Source: an uncultured Eubacterium sp. (GTDB lineage Bacteria; Bacillota; Clostridia; Oscillospirales; Acutalibacteraceae). Taken from it: DNA of 64,000 nucleotides. Location of the stretch: assembly GCA_934561395.1 (NCBI GenBank), contig CAKTGF010000004.1:186001-250000 (forward strand). Direction: 5' to 3'. The translations under genes and the position numbers were made by a program. Under the pieces are notes generated by a model, which saw only the letters and a program-made list of their open reading frames with translations, was not told the origin of the DNA and did no database searches. Shown here one piece after another: positions 50,456 through 59,035 of the stretch; position 1 is the first letter of the stretch; each line of letters starts with the position of its first letter.

Positions 50456-50484
50456 TAAAAAGCTCGGCGTTGCCGAGCTTTTTC
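50456..50484. terminator. Bidirectional terminator
   Basis: AAAAAGCTCGGC-GTT-GCCGAGCTTTTT, a perfect 12-bp stem with a three-base loop between convergent genes. Confidence 0.92.
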
Positions 50485-50507
50485 TTATGCATTTTATGCG
50501 ATTTAGT

Positions 50508-50963
50508 TTAGCAGATTATATCTGAGATAAGCTTTTTAATTTTAACTATATACCGTGAGCTTGCAAAGGCCGTAAAAAACGCAAGCACGAAGCAAAACGC
50601 TGCCACGGCATAAAGCCGCCAATTGCCCAACAAAACAGCCTCCATTAAAAACAAAACGAAAAATGCGGTAAAAATAAAAAATGTAATTTTAAACATTGTA
50701 TTTTTGGTAACCACCCGGGTGCTTGTTTTGCCATCTTTTTCGGCAAAGCTTACAGTGGTTTTCGGCAAATAGTTATAAAGTGCATAGGCGGGAGTATTTG
50801 TTTTAAAAGTAAATTTTCCGTCCTCACAATAGCCAAAAAACTCCTTGCTGTCGTCAAAATCATCATAGCCTTGGCTTAAATCGTGAAAGGCGTTTAAAAA
50901 ACACTTTAAACATTCATATCTTGTTCTGTCAGACTGAATATTATATTTTGCGCCGAACAGCAT
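50508..50963 (-). CDS. Small two-helix membrane protein at the end of the nanA operon
   Basis: A 151-residue protein: an N-terminal soluble part (1-90) with an FGYCEDGKFTFKTN segment and a C-terminal pair of membrane helices (about 95-113 and 118-138) ending in a basic KIKK tail. I do not recognise a family. The ATG at 50963 has GGAG 8 bases upstream. It starts 12 bases after the acyltransferase-like gene and closes the operon before a terminator. Confidence 0.65.
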   Translation of the reverse strand: MLFGAKYNIQSDRTRYECLKCFLNAFHDLSQGYDDFDDSKEFFGYCEDGKFTFKTNTPAYALYNYLPKTTVSFAEKDGKTSTRVVTKNTMFKITFFIFTAFFVLFLMEAVLLGNWRLYAVAAFCFVLAFFTAFASSRYIVKIKKLISDIIC

Positions 50964-50975
50964 TAATATCACTCC

Positions 50976-51785
50976 TTATATTTCGTCCTTGGCTATCAGG
51001 CCAATGCCTATGCCCATTTTGTTTCCGCCGAGCATATATTTTTTTGCAGATTTTTGCAGGCTTGTATTTTCGGGATACAGGCTTTTTATAAGTCTTTTTT
51101 TGCCGAAAATCCGTTCTATCGCCTGGGCGTCGTCATTACAGCTGAACACAATTGTAAACAGCGCCTGAAACTGCAAAATATTGCAGGAGGGCTCCATAAA
51201 CAAATAATTTTCATCAAACAAAAGCCAGCTTTCGCAAAAGAAAAACTCGTATTCATAATCGGGAAAGTATTTTTCAAAAAATGCCTTTGCATCAAGTATT
51301 GATTTTACACAATTTGAATAAATGAGTTTTTCCCCCTGTGGAATGTGAATATAAACAAGCCTTGCGCCGTAATCAAAGGGCAGGCAATCATATTCAAGGG
51401 TACGGTTGTTGCAAACATAAAGTTGAAATTGCAGGCGACCTATTCTGAACAGCTCACAATTCAAATGATTTTTTATCCAATTATAATTTTTAAGCCCCTT
51501 GTTTTTATTGTTGTAACACCAAAGGGCAATATCCCCCATTGTGTCAAAAAACACATTTTCGCCTATACCCAGGCGTCTATATTGAGGATATGTATATTTT
51601 GCGGCATAGCTGACACAAACCCCAAGGCGCATAAGGTCGCTTTTGGCGGAAAGGCACTTAAAGCTGTTTTTGCATTGGGTACAAAGTCTGTCTATATCGC
51701 TTTTATTTTCGGTCATAAATTCAACAAGCCTTTGCTTTAGATTTTCATCAAGACAAAGGCTGTCGATTATTTGATTAGTTGTCAT
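50976..51785 (-). CDS. Acyltransferase-domain protein (NAT_N/GNAT_C-like)
   Basis: A 269-residue protein resembling the two-part NAT_N plus GNAT_C acyltransferases seen in gut Firmicutes: a helical N-terminal part (1-90) with CTQCKNSFKC, then FFDTMGDIALW, NHLNCELFRIGRLQFQLY and VYIHIPQGEKL segments. Substrate unknown. The ATG at 51785 was chosen because it overlaps the preceding gene by 11 bases, giving coupling; a longer frame would run 76 codons into that gene as low-complexity Arg/Lys-rich sequence. Third gene in the nanA operon. Confidence 0.72.
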   Translation of the reverse strand: MTTNQIIDSLCLDENLKQRLVEFMTENKSDIDRLCTQCKNSFKCLSAKSDLMRLGVCVSYAAKYTYPQYRRLGIGENVFFDTMGDIALWCYNNKNKGLKNYNWIKNHLNCELFRIGRLQFQLYVCNNRTLEYDCLPFDYGARLVYIHIPQGEKLIYSNCVKSILDAKAFFEKYFPDYEYEFFFCESWLLFDENYLFMEPSCNILQFQALFTIVFSCNDDAQAIERIFGKKRLIKSLYPENTSLQKSAKKYMLGGNKMGIGIGLIAKDEI

Positions 51786-52641
51786 TATTATCTGCTTTCG
51801 TAGAGGATTGAGAGCCGGTTGCCTTTTTCTTTGAACTTTTGCTCTTTTTCTTTTTAGCCGCAGCCTTTGTGGTTGTTTCGTTATTTGCAACCAAGCCTGT
51901 GGACTGAACATGCTGAATTTCAGTGTTTTCGTCAATAAAGCCCATATCCAGCAGCAAGGGGTAAACCTCATAATTGTAGAAATAGTCGGACGCAGTATCT
52001 CCGCTGCCCTCAATAATTATTTTATATGCGGTTGTAGAGGCCTCGGTATATTTTATAGCCTCCTGCAAGCCGTTGATGCCGTCAACCTCGGTGCCGTCAA
52101 CAAAAATATAGTTATCCTTAATTACGATTGTGCCCTCATATTTTTGCTGAATAGATGTGGTGGTTTCCGCCTCGGCTGTGGTTGATTCGTTATTTGACGG
52201 CTGATTTGAATTATTAACAGACGGCAGATTGCCTGTAAAATAAAGGCCTGCAAAAACCCCTGCAAGTATTACGAAAATAACAACCAGCACCTTAAAGCCC
52301 TTGTTCATTTTCTTAGGGTCCTTTTTAAAGCGGTGGCGTGTGAGGGTCGGCTTGTCCTCATCAACATGGGTTTCGCTCATTTCAAAGGCTGTTGCATTTT
52401 CGTCATAGGATGCGTCGGTCTTTTTATGAACAATCAACGGGCTTTCAAGCTGACCAAGCGCCTCCTTATTAAGGGCAGCTATATCGTCATTATCAGTCAT
52501 AATTTTTTCAGCCTTTTCAAAGGCCTGCTCTGAAATAGGCTCGACCGGCGACATTGGTTCAAATTCATTTTCCCCTACAATGTTGTCGGTATGAGAATTA
52601 TTATTCTCATTATTTAACATATCCTTTAATTCATCACTCAT
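51775..52641 (-). CDS. Single-pass membrane protein with extracellular ExbD-like domain and Lys-rich tail
   Basis: A 288-residue protein. Residues 1-115 are acidic and probably disordered in the cytoplasm; one membrane helix follows (about 117-137); then a Ser/Thr/Asn-rich linker and a compact domain (about 165-250) with IVIKDNYIFVDGTEVDGINGL and YEVYPLLLDMGFIDENTEI, which resembles the ExbD/TolR periplasmic fold. The C-terminus is a Lys/Ser-rich tail (AAAKKKKSKSSKKK) that could bind anionic wall polymers. Its ATG shares a base with the nanA stop. ExbD resemblance is tentative. Confidence 0.65.
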   Translation of the reverse strand: MSDELKDMLNNENNNSHTDNIVGENEFEPMSPVEPISEQAFEKAEKIMTDNDDIAALNKEALGQLESPLIVHKKTDASYDENATAFEMSETHVDEDKPTLTRHRFKKDPKKMNKGFKVLVVIFVILAGVFAGLYFTGNLPSVNNSNQPSNNESTTAEAETTTSIQQKYEGTIVIKDNYIFVDGTEVDGINGLQEAIKYTEASTTAYKIIIEGSGDTASDYFYNYEVYPLLLDMGFIDENTEIQHVQSTGLVANNETTTKAAAKKKKSKSSKKKATGSQSSTKADNNDN

Positions 52642-53543
52642 TATAATTCACCCACATATTTTTCAATCTTTTCGGCAATGGCTTTAACCTTATTGTCGCA
52701 CTCAACTTCAAGAAACGGGCTGCGTGGCTGACCTGCGTCAACGCCAAAGCGAAGTTTAATCACCTGCTTTGCCGCACCGTAAAGCGACGCACAGGAAAGC
52801 AAATCAAAAATTACATCGTTGATTTTATATTGCAAAGCTTTTGCCTTGTCAATTTCATTAATTCTTATAAGCCTGTCAAGCTCAACAAACAGCTCAGGCA
52901 TGGTTCCGTATGTACCGCCGATTCCTGCGTTAGCGCCCATTAATCTGCCGCCTAAAAATTGCTCGTCAGAGCCGTTAAAGATAACAAAATCATCCCCGGC
53001 AACAGTTCTAAAGCGCTCCATATTATAAACAGGTTCTTCGGAATTTTTAATACCTATAACCTTAGGATTATCTGCCATGCGCTTAAACAAATCCATGGGC
53101 AGATTAAAGCCTGTAAGCTGCGGAATATTGTAAATAATAAACGGCAAATTTGTTGAATCAATAATGCCGTTCCAGTGCTTTTCAACGCTTGCGGCAGGCA
53201 GCCTGTAATAAACGCTGGGCACTGCGGAAACAGCGTCTGCGCCAATCATTTCGGCATGCCTTGCAAGTTCAATACTCTCTTTTGTTGAGGCGCAACCCAC
53301 ATGAACGATAACAGTAAAGTCATCCCCTGCGGCTTTTTTAACCGCATCGGCAATAAGCATGCGCTCAAAGCTGTTAAGCAAAAAGCCCTCGCCTGTTGAG
53401 CCGCAAACATAAACGCCCTTAACGCCCTTTGATTTATAGATTTTAACAAGCTGCTCCATTGCCTCAAGGTTGACCTGGTCATCCTTGTCATAAATAGCAT
53501 TTAAAGCAACAAATACACCTTCAAATTTTGAAATATCCTTCAT
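52641..53543 (-). CDS. nanA: N-acetylneuraminate lyase / DHDPS-family aldolase
   Basis: A 300-residue class I aldolase of the DHDPS family cleaving sialic acid to N-acetylmannosamine and pyruvate. GSTGEGFLL (sugar/pyruvate carboxylate-binding loop), YNIPQLTG with the catalytic Tyr, and GIKNSEEP with the Schiff-base Lys are present, in the NanA style (GSTGEGFLL and NSEEP rather than DapA GTTGE and KEA). The ATG at 53543 has AGGTGAT upstream. Divergent from nanE-nanK. Three envelope/acyltransferase genes follow on its transcript. Well supported by gene context. Confidence 0.92.
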   Translation of the reverse strand: MKDISKFEGVFVALNAIYDKDDQVNLEAMEQLVKIYKSKGVKGVYVCGSTGEGFLLNSFERMLIADAVKKAAGDDFTVIVHVGCASTKESIELARHAEMIGADAVSAVPSVYYRLPAASVEKHWNGIIDSTNLPFIIYNIPQLTGFNLPMDLFKRMADNPKVIGIKNSEEPVYNMERFRTVAGDDFVIFNGSDEQFLGGRLMGANAGIGGTYGTMPELFVELDRLIRINEIDKAKALQYKINDVIFDLLSCASLYGAAKQVIKLRFGVDAGQPRSPFLEVECDNKVKAIAEKIEKYVGEL

Positions 53544-53559
53544 TTTTATCACCTAACTA

Positions 53560-53588
53560 ATACTATCATATTTTATCTTAATTTTCAA
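53560..53588 (-). promoter_or_regulatory. nanA promoter
   Basis: Minus strand TTGAAA (53583-53588), 17 bases, TAGTAT (53560-53565), about 17 bases before the ATG. Confidence 0.7.
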
Positions 53589-53601
53589 CAGCATATTATT
53601 A

Positions 53602-53630
53602 TTGAATTTTGAGTTACCAACTGTTATAAT
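53602..53630 (+). promoter_or_regulatory. nanE-nanK promoter
   Basis: TTGAAT (53602-53607), 17 bases, TATAAT (53625-53630), about 22 bases before the ATG. It is back-to-back with the nanA promoter (13 bases apart), so one regulator could control both; I see no clear operator. Confidence 0.72.
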
Positions 53631-53651
53631 TGTTTTAAGAGGTACAATACT

Positions 53652-54344
53652 ATGGATAACAACAAAATTCTTGAACAAATTAAGGGCGGATTAATTGTTT
53701 CCTGCCAGGCACTGAAAAACGAGCCGCTGTATGACAGTTACATCATGTCAAAAATGGCATGGGCAGCTTATTTGGGCGGCGCTGTGGGCATAAGAGCCAA
53801 CACCGTTATTGACATTAAGGCAATTAAAGAAAAAGTTGATTTGCCTGTAATCGGCATAATCAAGGCTGAGTATGACGACAGCGATGTTTATATTACCCCC
53901 ACCATGGCCGAGGTTGACAGCCTTGTAGAAATCGGCTGTGAAATCATTGCTACTGACGCTACCGACAGATTAAGACCCGGCAGCAAAGGCTTTAGAGAAT
54001 TTTTTACAGAAGTTAGAAAAAAATACCCAAACCAGCTGTTTATGGCTGATACCTCCTGCTTTGAGGAGGGCAAGCTTGCAGAGGAACTGGGCTTTGACCT
54101 TATTGGCACAACTATGAGCGGATACACCCCATACACCAAGGGCAGAAAGCTGCCGGACTGTGAATTAATCAAAAAATACAGCACCGAGCTTAACACCCCT
54201 ATAATTGCCGAGGGAGGAATTTGGTGTCCGGAGGATTTAAAGAATGTTTACAAGGCCGGAGCGTTCAGCGCCGTATGCGGCACTGCAATTACCCGACCTA
54301 TGGATATAACCAGGCGATTTGTTAATGCTTTGGAGGAAGAATAA
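53652..54344 (+). CDS. nanE: N-acetylmannosamine-6-phosphate 2-epimerase
   Basis: A 230-residue TIM-barrel enzyme converting ManNAc-6-P to GlcNAc-6-P. Family marks: GGLIVSCQAL at the start, GAVGIRANT, IGIIKAEYDDSDVYITPT with the catalytic Lys, EIIATDATDR and AEGGIWCPEDL. It is first in the plus-strand nanE-nanK operon; its stop overlaps the nanK start (TAATG). Together with NanA and the ROK kinase it makes a complete route from sialic acid to GlcNAc-6-P. Confidence 0.95.
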   Translation: MDNNKILEQIKGGLIVSCQALKNEPLYDSYIMSKMAWAAYLGGAVGIRANTVIDIKAIKEKVDLPVIGIIKAEYDDSDVYITPTMAEVDSLVEIGCEIIATDATDRLRPGSKGFREFFTEVRKKYPNQLFMADTSCFEEGKLAEELGFDLIGTTMSGYTPYTKGRKLPDCELIKKYSTELNTPIIAEGGIWCPEDLKNVYKAGAFSAVCGTAITRPMDITRRFVNALEEE

Positions 54345-55225
54345 TGAGAATTTTAACATTTGACATTGGCGGAACCTTTATTAAATATGGTTTGTGCAAC
54401 CAAAGTTTTAAGCTTTTGGAAACCCACAAGGTTCCCACAGACGCTCAAAAGGGCGGTCAGGCACTTATAGAAAAAATCATTGATATTATTGAGGGTTATG
54501 AGAATATTGACAGGGTGGCAATAAGCACCGCAGGCCAGGTTGACAGCGAAAACGGCATTGTTGTTTATTCAACCGACAACATCCCCTACTACACGGGAAT
54601 GATGGTTAAAAAGCTTATTGAAAACAAAACCGGTATTCCCACCTTTGTTGAAAATGATGTTAACGCCGCTGCCTTAGGCGAGGCTATCTTCGGTGCTGCA
54701 AAGGGTCAAAGCGATTTTATTTGCTTAACCTACGGCACAGGGGTCGGCGGCGCTATTTATCTTAACAATAAGCTTTACAAGGGCGCCTGCTCCTCAGCAG
54801 GAGAGCTTGGGCACATGATTATTCACGCAGGAGGCAAGCAGTGCACCTGCGGCGGCGAGGGCTGCTACGAATGTTATGCCTCTGCAAGGGCGCTGATTAC
54901 AGCTGTTAACAAGGTTTCAAAAGAGCCCCTTGACGCTTTTCAGATTTTTGAAAAGGAAAATTTTGAAAAGCCCGAAATCAGGTCTGAAATTGATAAATGG
55001 ATTGATGAAATAATAGTCGGCTTAATCAATATTGTTTACACCTTTAACCCGCCCCTTATTGTTTTAGGCGGCGGAATTATGAACGAGGATTATATTATTG
55101 ATTTAATCGACAGAAAAATATATAACCGTTTAATGGAAAATTTCAGAAATGTTAACATTGTTCGCTCAAAGCTGGGCAACAATGCCGCACTGCTTGGCGT
55201 TGCTCACGAGGCAGCAAAGCTGTAA
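54344..55225 (+). CDS. nanK: ROK-family kinase, N-acetylmannosamine kinase-like
   Basis: A 293-residue ROK kinase. The phosphate-binding DIGGTFIKYG is at 6-15, the catalytic region is FVENDVNAAALGE, and GELGHMI followed by CTCGGEGCYECYAS supplies the His and three Cys of the ROK zinc site. There is no N-terminal HTH, so it is a kinase and not a NagC-type repressor. Its start overlaps the nanE stop. It should phosphorylate ManNAc. Followed by a strong terminator. No NagA or NagB is in the window. Confidence 0.9.
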   Translation: MRILTFDIGGTFIKYGLCNQSFKLLETHKVPTDAQKGGQALIEKIIDIIEGYENIDRVAISTAGQVDSENGIVVYSTDNIPYYTGMMVKKLIENKTGIPTFVENDVNAAALGEAIFGAAKGQSDFICLTYGTGVGGAIYLNNKLYKGACSSAGELGHMIIHAGGKQCTCGGEGCYECYASARALITAVNKVSKEPLDAFQIFEKENFEKPEIRSEIDKWIDEIIVGLINIVYTFNPPLIVLGGGIMNEDYIIDLIDRKIYNRLMENFRNVNIVRSKLGNNAALLGVAHEAAKL

Positions 55226-55237
55226 ACATAACGAATT

Positions 55238-55269
55238 AAGGACCTCTTATGCTTAAGAGGTCCTTTTTA
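55238..55269 (+). terminator. Terminator of nanE-nanK
   Basis: AAGGACCTCTTA / TAAGAGGTCCTT, a 12-bp perfect stem with a four-base loop, followed by T-rich sequence. Confidence 0.9.
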
Positions 55270-55292
55270 TATGTAAAACACACAAAAATGTA

Positions 55293-55321
55293 TCGACTAA
55301 TCAATAAATTTATGTTATAAT
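55293..55321 (+). promoter_or_regulatory. Promoter of the AGCS symporter gene
   Basis: A weak TCGACT (55293-55298), 17 bases and a perfect TATAAT (55316-55321); GAGAGGG lies about 12 bases before the ATG at 55360. Confidence 0.5.
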
Positions 55322-55359
55322 GTTGAGGTTGCACAATACAGAGAGGGTAAAATTTAATT

Positions 55360-56730
55360 ATGACAAAAATTATTGAGGCGGTATATAGCTTCCTTTGGGG
55401 CGATTTATTTACCGTTAATTTAAACGGCACTGTTATCGGCATACCGCTGCTTGTGCTCCTGCTGATACCGGCAGGTATATTTTTTACTGTAAGAACAAGG
55501 TTTTTGCCTGTTCGCAAATTTCCGCAAATGATAAAGGCACTTACAGAAAAGAATGACAGTAAATCAAGTCTTTCCACCTTTCAAACCCTGATCGTATCCA
55601 CAGCCACAAGGGTTGGCATGGGCAATTTGGTGGGTGTTGTTGCCGCTGTATCATTGGGCGGCGCAGGTGCGGTATTTTGGATGTGGGTATCTGCTCTGCT
55701 GGGTGCGTCAACAGCCTACGCTGAGGGCACGCTTGCACAGCTCCACAAAAAGAAAGACGCACTTTACGGCGGCTACCACGGCGGCCCTGCCTATTATATT
55801 CACGATTTTGTTGAGGAAAAACGAAAGAAGAAAATCAATAAATCCGCTTTTGCAATTTTATTTGCAATATTCGGGCTGATATGCTGGTGCGGCATAAGCC
55901 AGGTTATTTCAAACAGCGTTACCTCTGCCTTTGAAAACGCCTTTCACATTAAGCCCATTTACACAACAGTGGTTTTGGTTATTATTTCAGCCTTTATTGT
56001 GCTTAGGAAAAACGCCACCGTTAAAACCCTTGATGTTATTGTGCCGATAATGGCGGTTGTGTATTTTGCAGTAACCGTTTTTATAATGGTTAAAAACTTT
56101 AGGCTCATTCCATCTGTATTTGAAAGAATATTTCAGGAGGCCTTTGGCATAAGACAAATTGCAGGCGGCGGCTTTGGCGCAGTTTTGATGAACGGAATAA
56201 AGCGAGGCCTATTTTCAAACGAGGCAGGCAGCGGCTCCGCCCCATGTGCGGCAGCTGCGGCAGAGGGCAAAAAGCCTGAAACTATCGGTATGGTTCAAGC
56301 CCTGGGCGTGCTTATTGACACAATAGTTATTTGCACCTGCACGGCAATGATTATTCTTTTGGTGCCTGAAAATGTTACAGGCTCACTGCAAGGTATGGAG
56401 CTGCTGCAAACCGCAATGAACTACCACCTTGGCCCAATAGGAACATATTTTGTTGCAACAATTTTGTTTTTGTTCAGCTTTTCAACCTTCCTTGGAATAC
56501 TTTTTTACGCCCGTTCAAACGTATCATACCTTTGCGGCGAAAATTGGTGGAGCCAAACCTTATATAAAATAGTTGCCCTTGTAATGCTGTTTATCGGCGG
56601 ACTCCAGGCATACACCGTGGTTTGGGATTTGGGCGATGTAGGCATAGGGCTTATGACTGTAATCAACCTGATAGTCCTTATTCCCATGAGTAAAGAGGCA
56701 ATCGTACTTCTGGATGAAAAGAAAAAATAG
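55360..56730 (+). CDS. Alanine/glycine:cation symporter (AGCS family)
   Basis: A 456-residue transporter with about 11 helices. AGCS marks: TRVGMGNLVGVVAAVSLGG, GGPAYYI, KRGLFSNEAGSGSAP and FFARSNVSYLCGEN-like segment near the C-terminus. Members import alanine or glycine with Na+. It is monocistronic, with its own promoter and a bidirectional terminator, next to the sialic-acid locus but not obviously part of it. Confidence 0.92.
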   Translation: MTKIIEAVYSFLWGDLFTVNLNGTVIGIPLLVLLLIPAGIFFTVRTRFLPVRKFPQMIKALTEKNDSKSSLSTFQTLIVSTATRVGMGNLVGVVAAVSLGGAGAVFWMWVSALLGASTAYAEGTLAQLHKKKDALYGGYHGGPAYYIHDFVEEKRKKKINKSAFAILFAIFGLICWCGISQVISNSVTSAFENAFHIKPIYTTVVLVIISAFIVLRKNATVKTLDVIVPIMAVVYFAVTVFIMVKNFRLIPSVFERIFQEAFGIRQIAGGGFGAVLMNGIKRGLFSNEAGSGSAPCAAAAAEGKKPETIGMVQALGVLIDTIVICTCTAMIILLVPENVTGSLQGMELLQTAMNYHLGPIGTYFVATILFLFSFSTFLGILFYARSNVSYLCGENWWSQTLYKIVALVMLFIGGLQAYTVVWDLGDVGIGLMTVINLIVLIPMSKEAIVLLDEKKK

Positions 56731-56742
56731 CAAATAGCATAT

Positions 56743-56779
56743 AAAAAAGTGTATTCTCATTGAGAATACACTTTTATTT
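56743..56779. terminator. Bidirectional terminator
   Basis: AAAAGTGTATTCTCA / TGAGAATACACTTTT inverted repeat with a one-base centre, A- and T-tracts on both sides, between convergent genes. Confidence 0.88.
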
Positions 56780-56782
56780 TTA

Positions 56783-57535
56783 TTATCTGTTTGAGTTATC
56801 GCCGTGGCCTGCGGAGCGAAGCAGCTTTTTAATCTCCTGCTCTGACAATTCACGGTATTTGCCCTGTGGCAGCATGCCAAGCTTTAACGAGCCGATTGAA
56901 ACTCTTTTAAGCCTTGCTACCTCAAGCCCTTGGGATTCGCACATTTTGCGGATTTCTCTGTTCCTGCCCTCATGCAAAATAAATTCAAGAACAACTCTGT
57001 TTTCCTCGGTTGTGATAACCGTAACCTCTGCCGGGGCGGTTTTTCTGCCGTCTATTTCAATGCCGTTGCGAAGGTTATATAAAATTTCATCATCAACAGC
57101 CGGGCGAACGGTTACACGGTAAACCTTTGCATATTCGTGTGAGGGGTGGGTCATGCAGTTTGTGAATGTGCCGTCGTTTGTTAAAATCAGCAGACCCTCG
57201 CTGTCCTTATCCAGCCTGCCTACGGGGTAAACCCTTTCCTCAATATCGGGGATTAAATCCATAACCGTTTTTCTGCCTAATTCGTCCGACACGGTGGTAA
57301 CATAGCCCCTGGGTTTGTGCAGCATAATATAAACCATTTGTCTGTGCTTAACATTGGTCAGCTTTTGCTTGCCCACGGTTACCAAATCCTTGCGTGGGTT
57401 GATTTTTTGACCGATAACGGCAACATGGCCGTTAACCTTAACCTTGCCTGCTTTAATAAGCTCCTCGCTTTTTCTTCTGGAAGCAACTCCCTGCTCCGCC
57501 ATAAATTTTTGTAATCTTACATCCTTATTTGCCAT
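56783..57535 (-). CDS. rluB: rRNA pseudouridine synthase, RluB/RsuA family
   Basis: A 250-residue RNA-modifying enzyme. Residues 1-60 form an S4 RNA-binding domain (RLQKFMAEQGVASRRKSEELI). The catalytic domain has Asp109 in VGRLDKDSEGLLILTNDG and the HEGRNREIRKMCESQG motif. It converts a uridine in 23S rRNA (RluB) to pseudouridine. The AAGGAG ribosome site lies in the end of the carboxypeptidase gene, 2 bases upstream, so the two are co-transcribed. RluB is more likely than RsuA by the R-rich EIRKM context and Firmicutes content. Confidence 0.9.
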   Translation of the reverse strand: MANKDVRLQKFMAEQGVASRRKSEELIKAGKVKVNGHVAVIGQKINPRKDLVTVGKQKLTNVKHRQMVYIMLHKPRGYVTTVSDELGRKTVMDLIPDIEERVYPVGRLDKDSEGLLILTNDGTFTNCMTHPSHEYAKVYRVTVRPAVDDEILYNLRNGIEIDGRKTAPAEVTVITTEENRVVLEFILHEGRNREIRKMCESQGLEVARLKRVSIGSLKLGMLPQGKYRELSEQEIKKLLRSAGHGDNSNR

Positions 57536-57537
57536 AA

Positions 57538-58563
57538 TTACTCCTTGACTGTTATATCAACTGTCTTTATTAATTTTCCGTTGCTGTAAAGCCTTAGACT
57601 GCCTACCCTGTCCCCCGAGGAAACGGGAGAATATATAAACGGATAGTAGTAGGCTCTTGCCTCAATATCCCCCAAACAGGTAACTGAATATTCGGCGCAG
57701 CATAAAACTTTTTTATTTTCCACACTGCCCACAAGGGGAATTTCATAATCCGCCGTTGAGGCATGGGTTTTGTATTTCTTTTTTGAATATTCCACAAGAC
57801 GTGCATGGTCCTGCCAATCGTCGGGGGCGTTTAATGTAACCGCAATCACGGTGTTGCCCTTATAACGATATGCGCTTATAAGGCAACGGCCTGCCTTTTC
57901 GGTAAACCCGGTTTTTACACCCACAAATCCCTTATCGCTTGACAGCAGCCTGTTGTGGTTATATATTTTTTGCTTAACACCGCTGACGGTTATCTCCTCC
58001 GCCGACTTTGAGCAAATTGATAAAAACACCTTGTTTTCAACTGCAACACTGCTTAACAGTGCCATATCATATGCGGTTGAATGGTGGTTGCCCTCATCAA
58101 GGCCGGAGGGAGTAACAAACGCCGTGTTTTTCATGCCTATTTGCTGTGCACGGCTGTTCATAAGTTCAACAAAGCCCTCAACGCTGCCACCAATAGTAAA
58201 AGCAATTGCGTTGGCTGCATCGTTGCCCGAGGCAAGCATAGCGCCTTTAATTAAATCAAGAAGGGTTATTTTATCCCCCACCTTTAAATAAAGCATTGAG
58301 CCCTCAACGCCTGCAAGCATTTCCCGGGAAATAGTCACGGTTTTACCCAAATCATCGCTTTCGCAGGCAATAAGGCAGGTCATAATTTTAGTTGTTGACG
58401 CCATCGGGCGCTCTTCATAAGCGTTTTTCTCATAAAAAACAGTGCCGCTGCCGCTGTCAATCGCAATGGCAGAATAGGCGCTGACCCAAATATCACTTGC
58501 GTAAGCATTAACAGGCACCGCAAGCAGCAGTGCACACAAAAGCGATAATATCCTCTTTAACAA
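57538..58563 (-). CDS. D-alanyl-D-alanine carboxypeptidase (S11/DacF-like)
   Basis: A 341-residue penicillin-binding protein 5-type enzyme trimming the terminal D-Ala of cell-wall stem peptides. Signal peptide about 1-22 (ending YAS). Active-site motifs: Ser56-Thr-Thr-Lys59, SGN in LASGNDAAN and KTG in GVKTGFT. A C-terminal beta domain follows. I chose TTG at 58563 because AGGTGA sits 5 bases upstream; a GTG at 58572 overlaps that site. The site is covered by an inverted repeat (58567-58597). Precedes rluB by 2 bases. DacF/SpoIIA-type carboxypeptidases act in sporulation or vegetative wall growth. Confidence 0.9.
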   Translation of the reverse strand: MLKRILSLLCALLLAVPVNAYASDIWVSAYSAIAIDSGSGTVFYEKNAYEERPMASTTKIMTCLIACESDDLGKTVTISREMLAGVEGSMLYLKVGDKITLLDLIKGAMLASGNDAANAIAFTIGGSVEGFVELMNSRAQQIGMKNTAFVTPSGLDEGNHHSTAYDMALLSSVAVENKVFLSICSKSAEEITVSGVKQKIYNHNRLLSSDKGFVGVKTGFTEKAGRCLISAYRYKGNTVIAVTLNAPDDWQDHARLVEYSKKKYKTHASTADYEIPLVGSVENKKVLCCAEYSVTCLGDIEARAYYYPFIYSPVSSGDRVGSLRLYSNGKLIKTVDITVKE

Positions 58564-58566
58564 AAT

Positions 58567-58597
58567 AATCACCTGCTATAAGAATATGCAGGTGATT
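58567..58597 (-). promoter_or_regulatory. Hairpin covering the carboxypeptidase ribosome site
   Basis: A perfect 10-bp inverted repeat, AATCACCTGC (58567-58576) and GCAGGTGATT (58588-58597), with an 11-base loop. On the transcript the arm next to the start codon contains the AGGTGA ribosome site, so the fold would hide it. The other arm is an exact anti-Shine-Dalgarno. A weak terminator for the GerW-like gene is the alternative reading. Confidence 0.6.
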
Positions 58598-58613
58598 AAG
58601 TTAATTATTATTC

Positions 58614-59015
58614 TTATTCAGTCTGAGCAGGCTTTTTCTCCTCAGCCTCATCCTTCTTTGCTGAAATAAGCTCAGTAAGCTTGTCAACAAGGTCAGGAAT
58701 CATAGCGATTGCACGGTCGGCAGATGATGTGTAATTGTTAATTTGCATTAATCTGCAGTTGCCGTTTTGAATAACAATGAATGCAACAGGAGTGATTGTG
58801 ATTCCTCCGCCGCCTGCACCGCCGAAGAGCTCGCCGCCCTGCTTTGACGGAAGGTCGGTACCGCCTGATGTAAATCCGTAAGCAACCTTTGAAACAGGAA
58901 TTAAGGTTGTGTCGCCTGTTGTCATAGGCTCGCCGATAATGGTCGAAACATCAACCATTTCACGCATTTTGTCAAGTGTGCTTTCCATAATTCTGTTAAC
59001 TGGAGTTTCTTTCAT
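58614..59015 (-). CDS. GerW/YtfJ-family sporulation protein
   Basis: A 133-residue protein of the GerW (YtfJ) family. It has VDVSTIIGEPM near the N-terminus, then a glycine-rich GGELFGGAGGGGITITPVAFIVI core and an acidic/Lys-rich tail. In Bacillus the protein is in the developing spore and needed for normal germination. Its presence supports an endospore-forming lineage. It follows the DUF2953 gene by 20 bases with an AAGGAGAGG site and leads to the carboxypeptidase gene. Confidence 0.88.
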   Translation of the reverse strand: MKETPVNRIMESTLDKMREMVDVSTIIGEPMTTGDTTLIPVSKVAYGFTSGGTDLPSKQGGELFGGAGGGGITITPVAFIVIQNGNCRLMQINNYTSSADRAIAMIPDLVDKLTELISAKKDEAEEKKPAQTE

Positions 59016-59035
59016 AATAACCTCTCCTTACATTA

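Noticed and set aside
51345..51740. Plus-strand frame of about 131 codons opposite the acyltransferase-like gene
   Set aside because: Antisense shadow with no ribosome site; the minus-strand frame has family motifs and operon overlaps.
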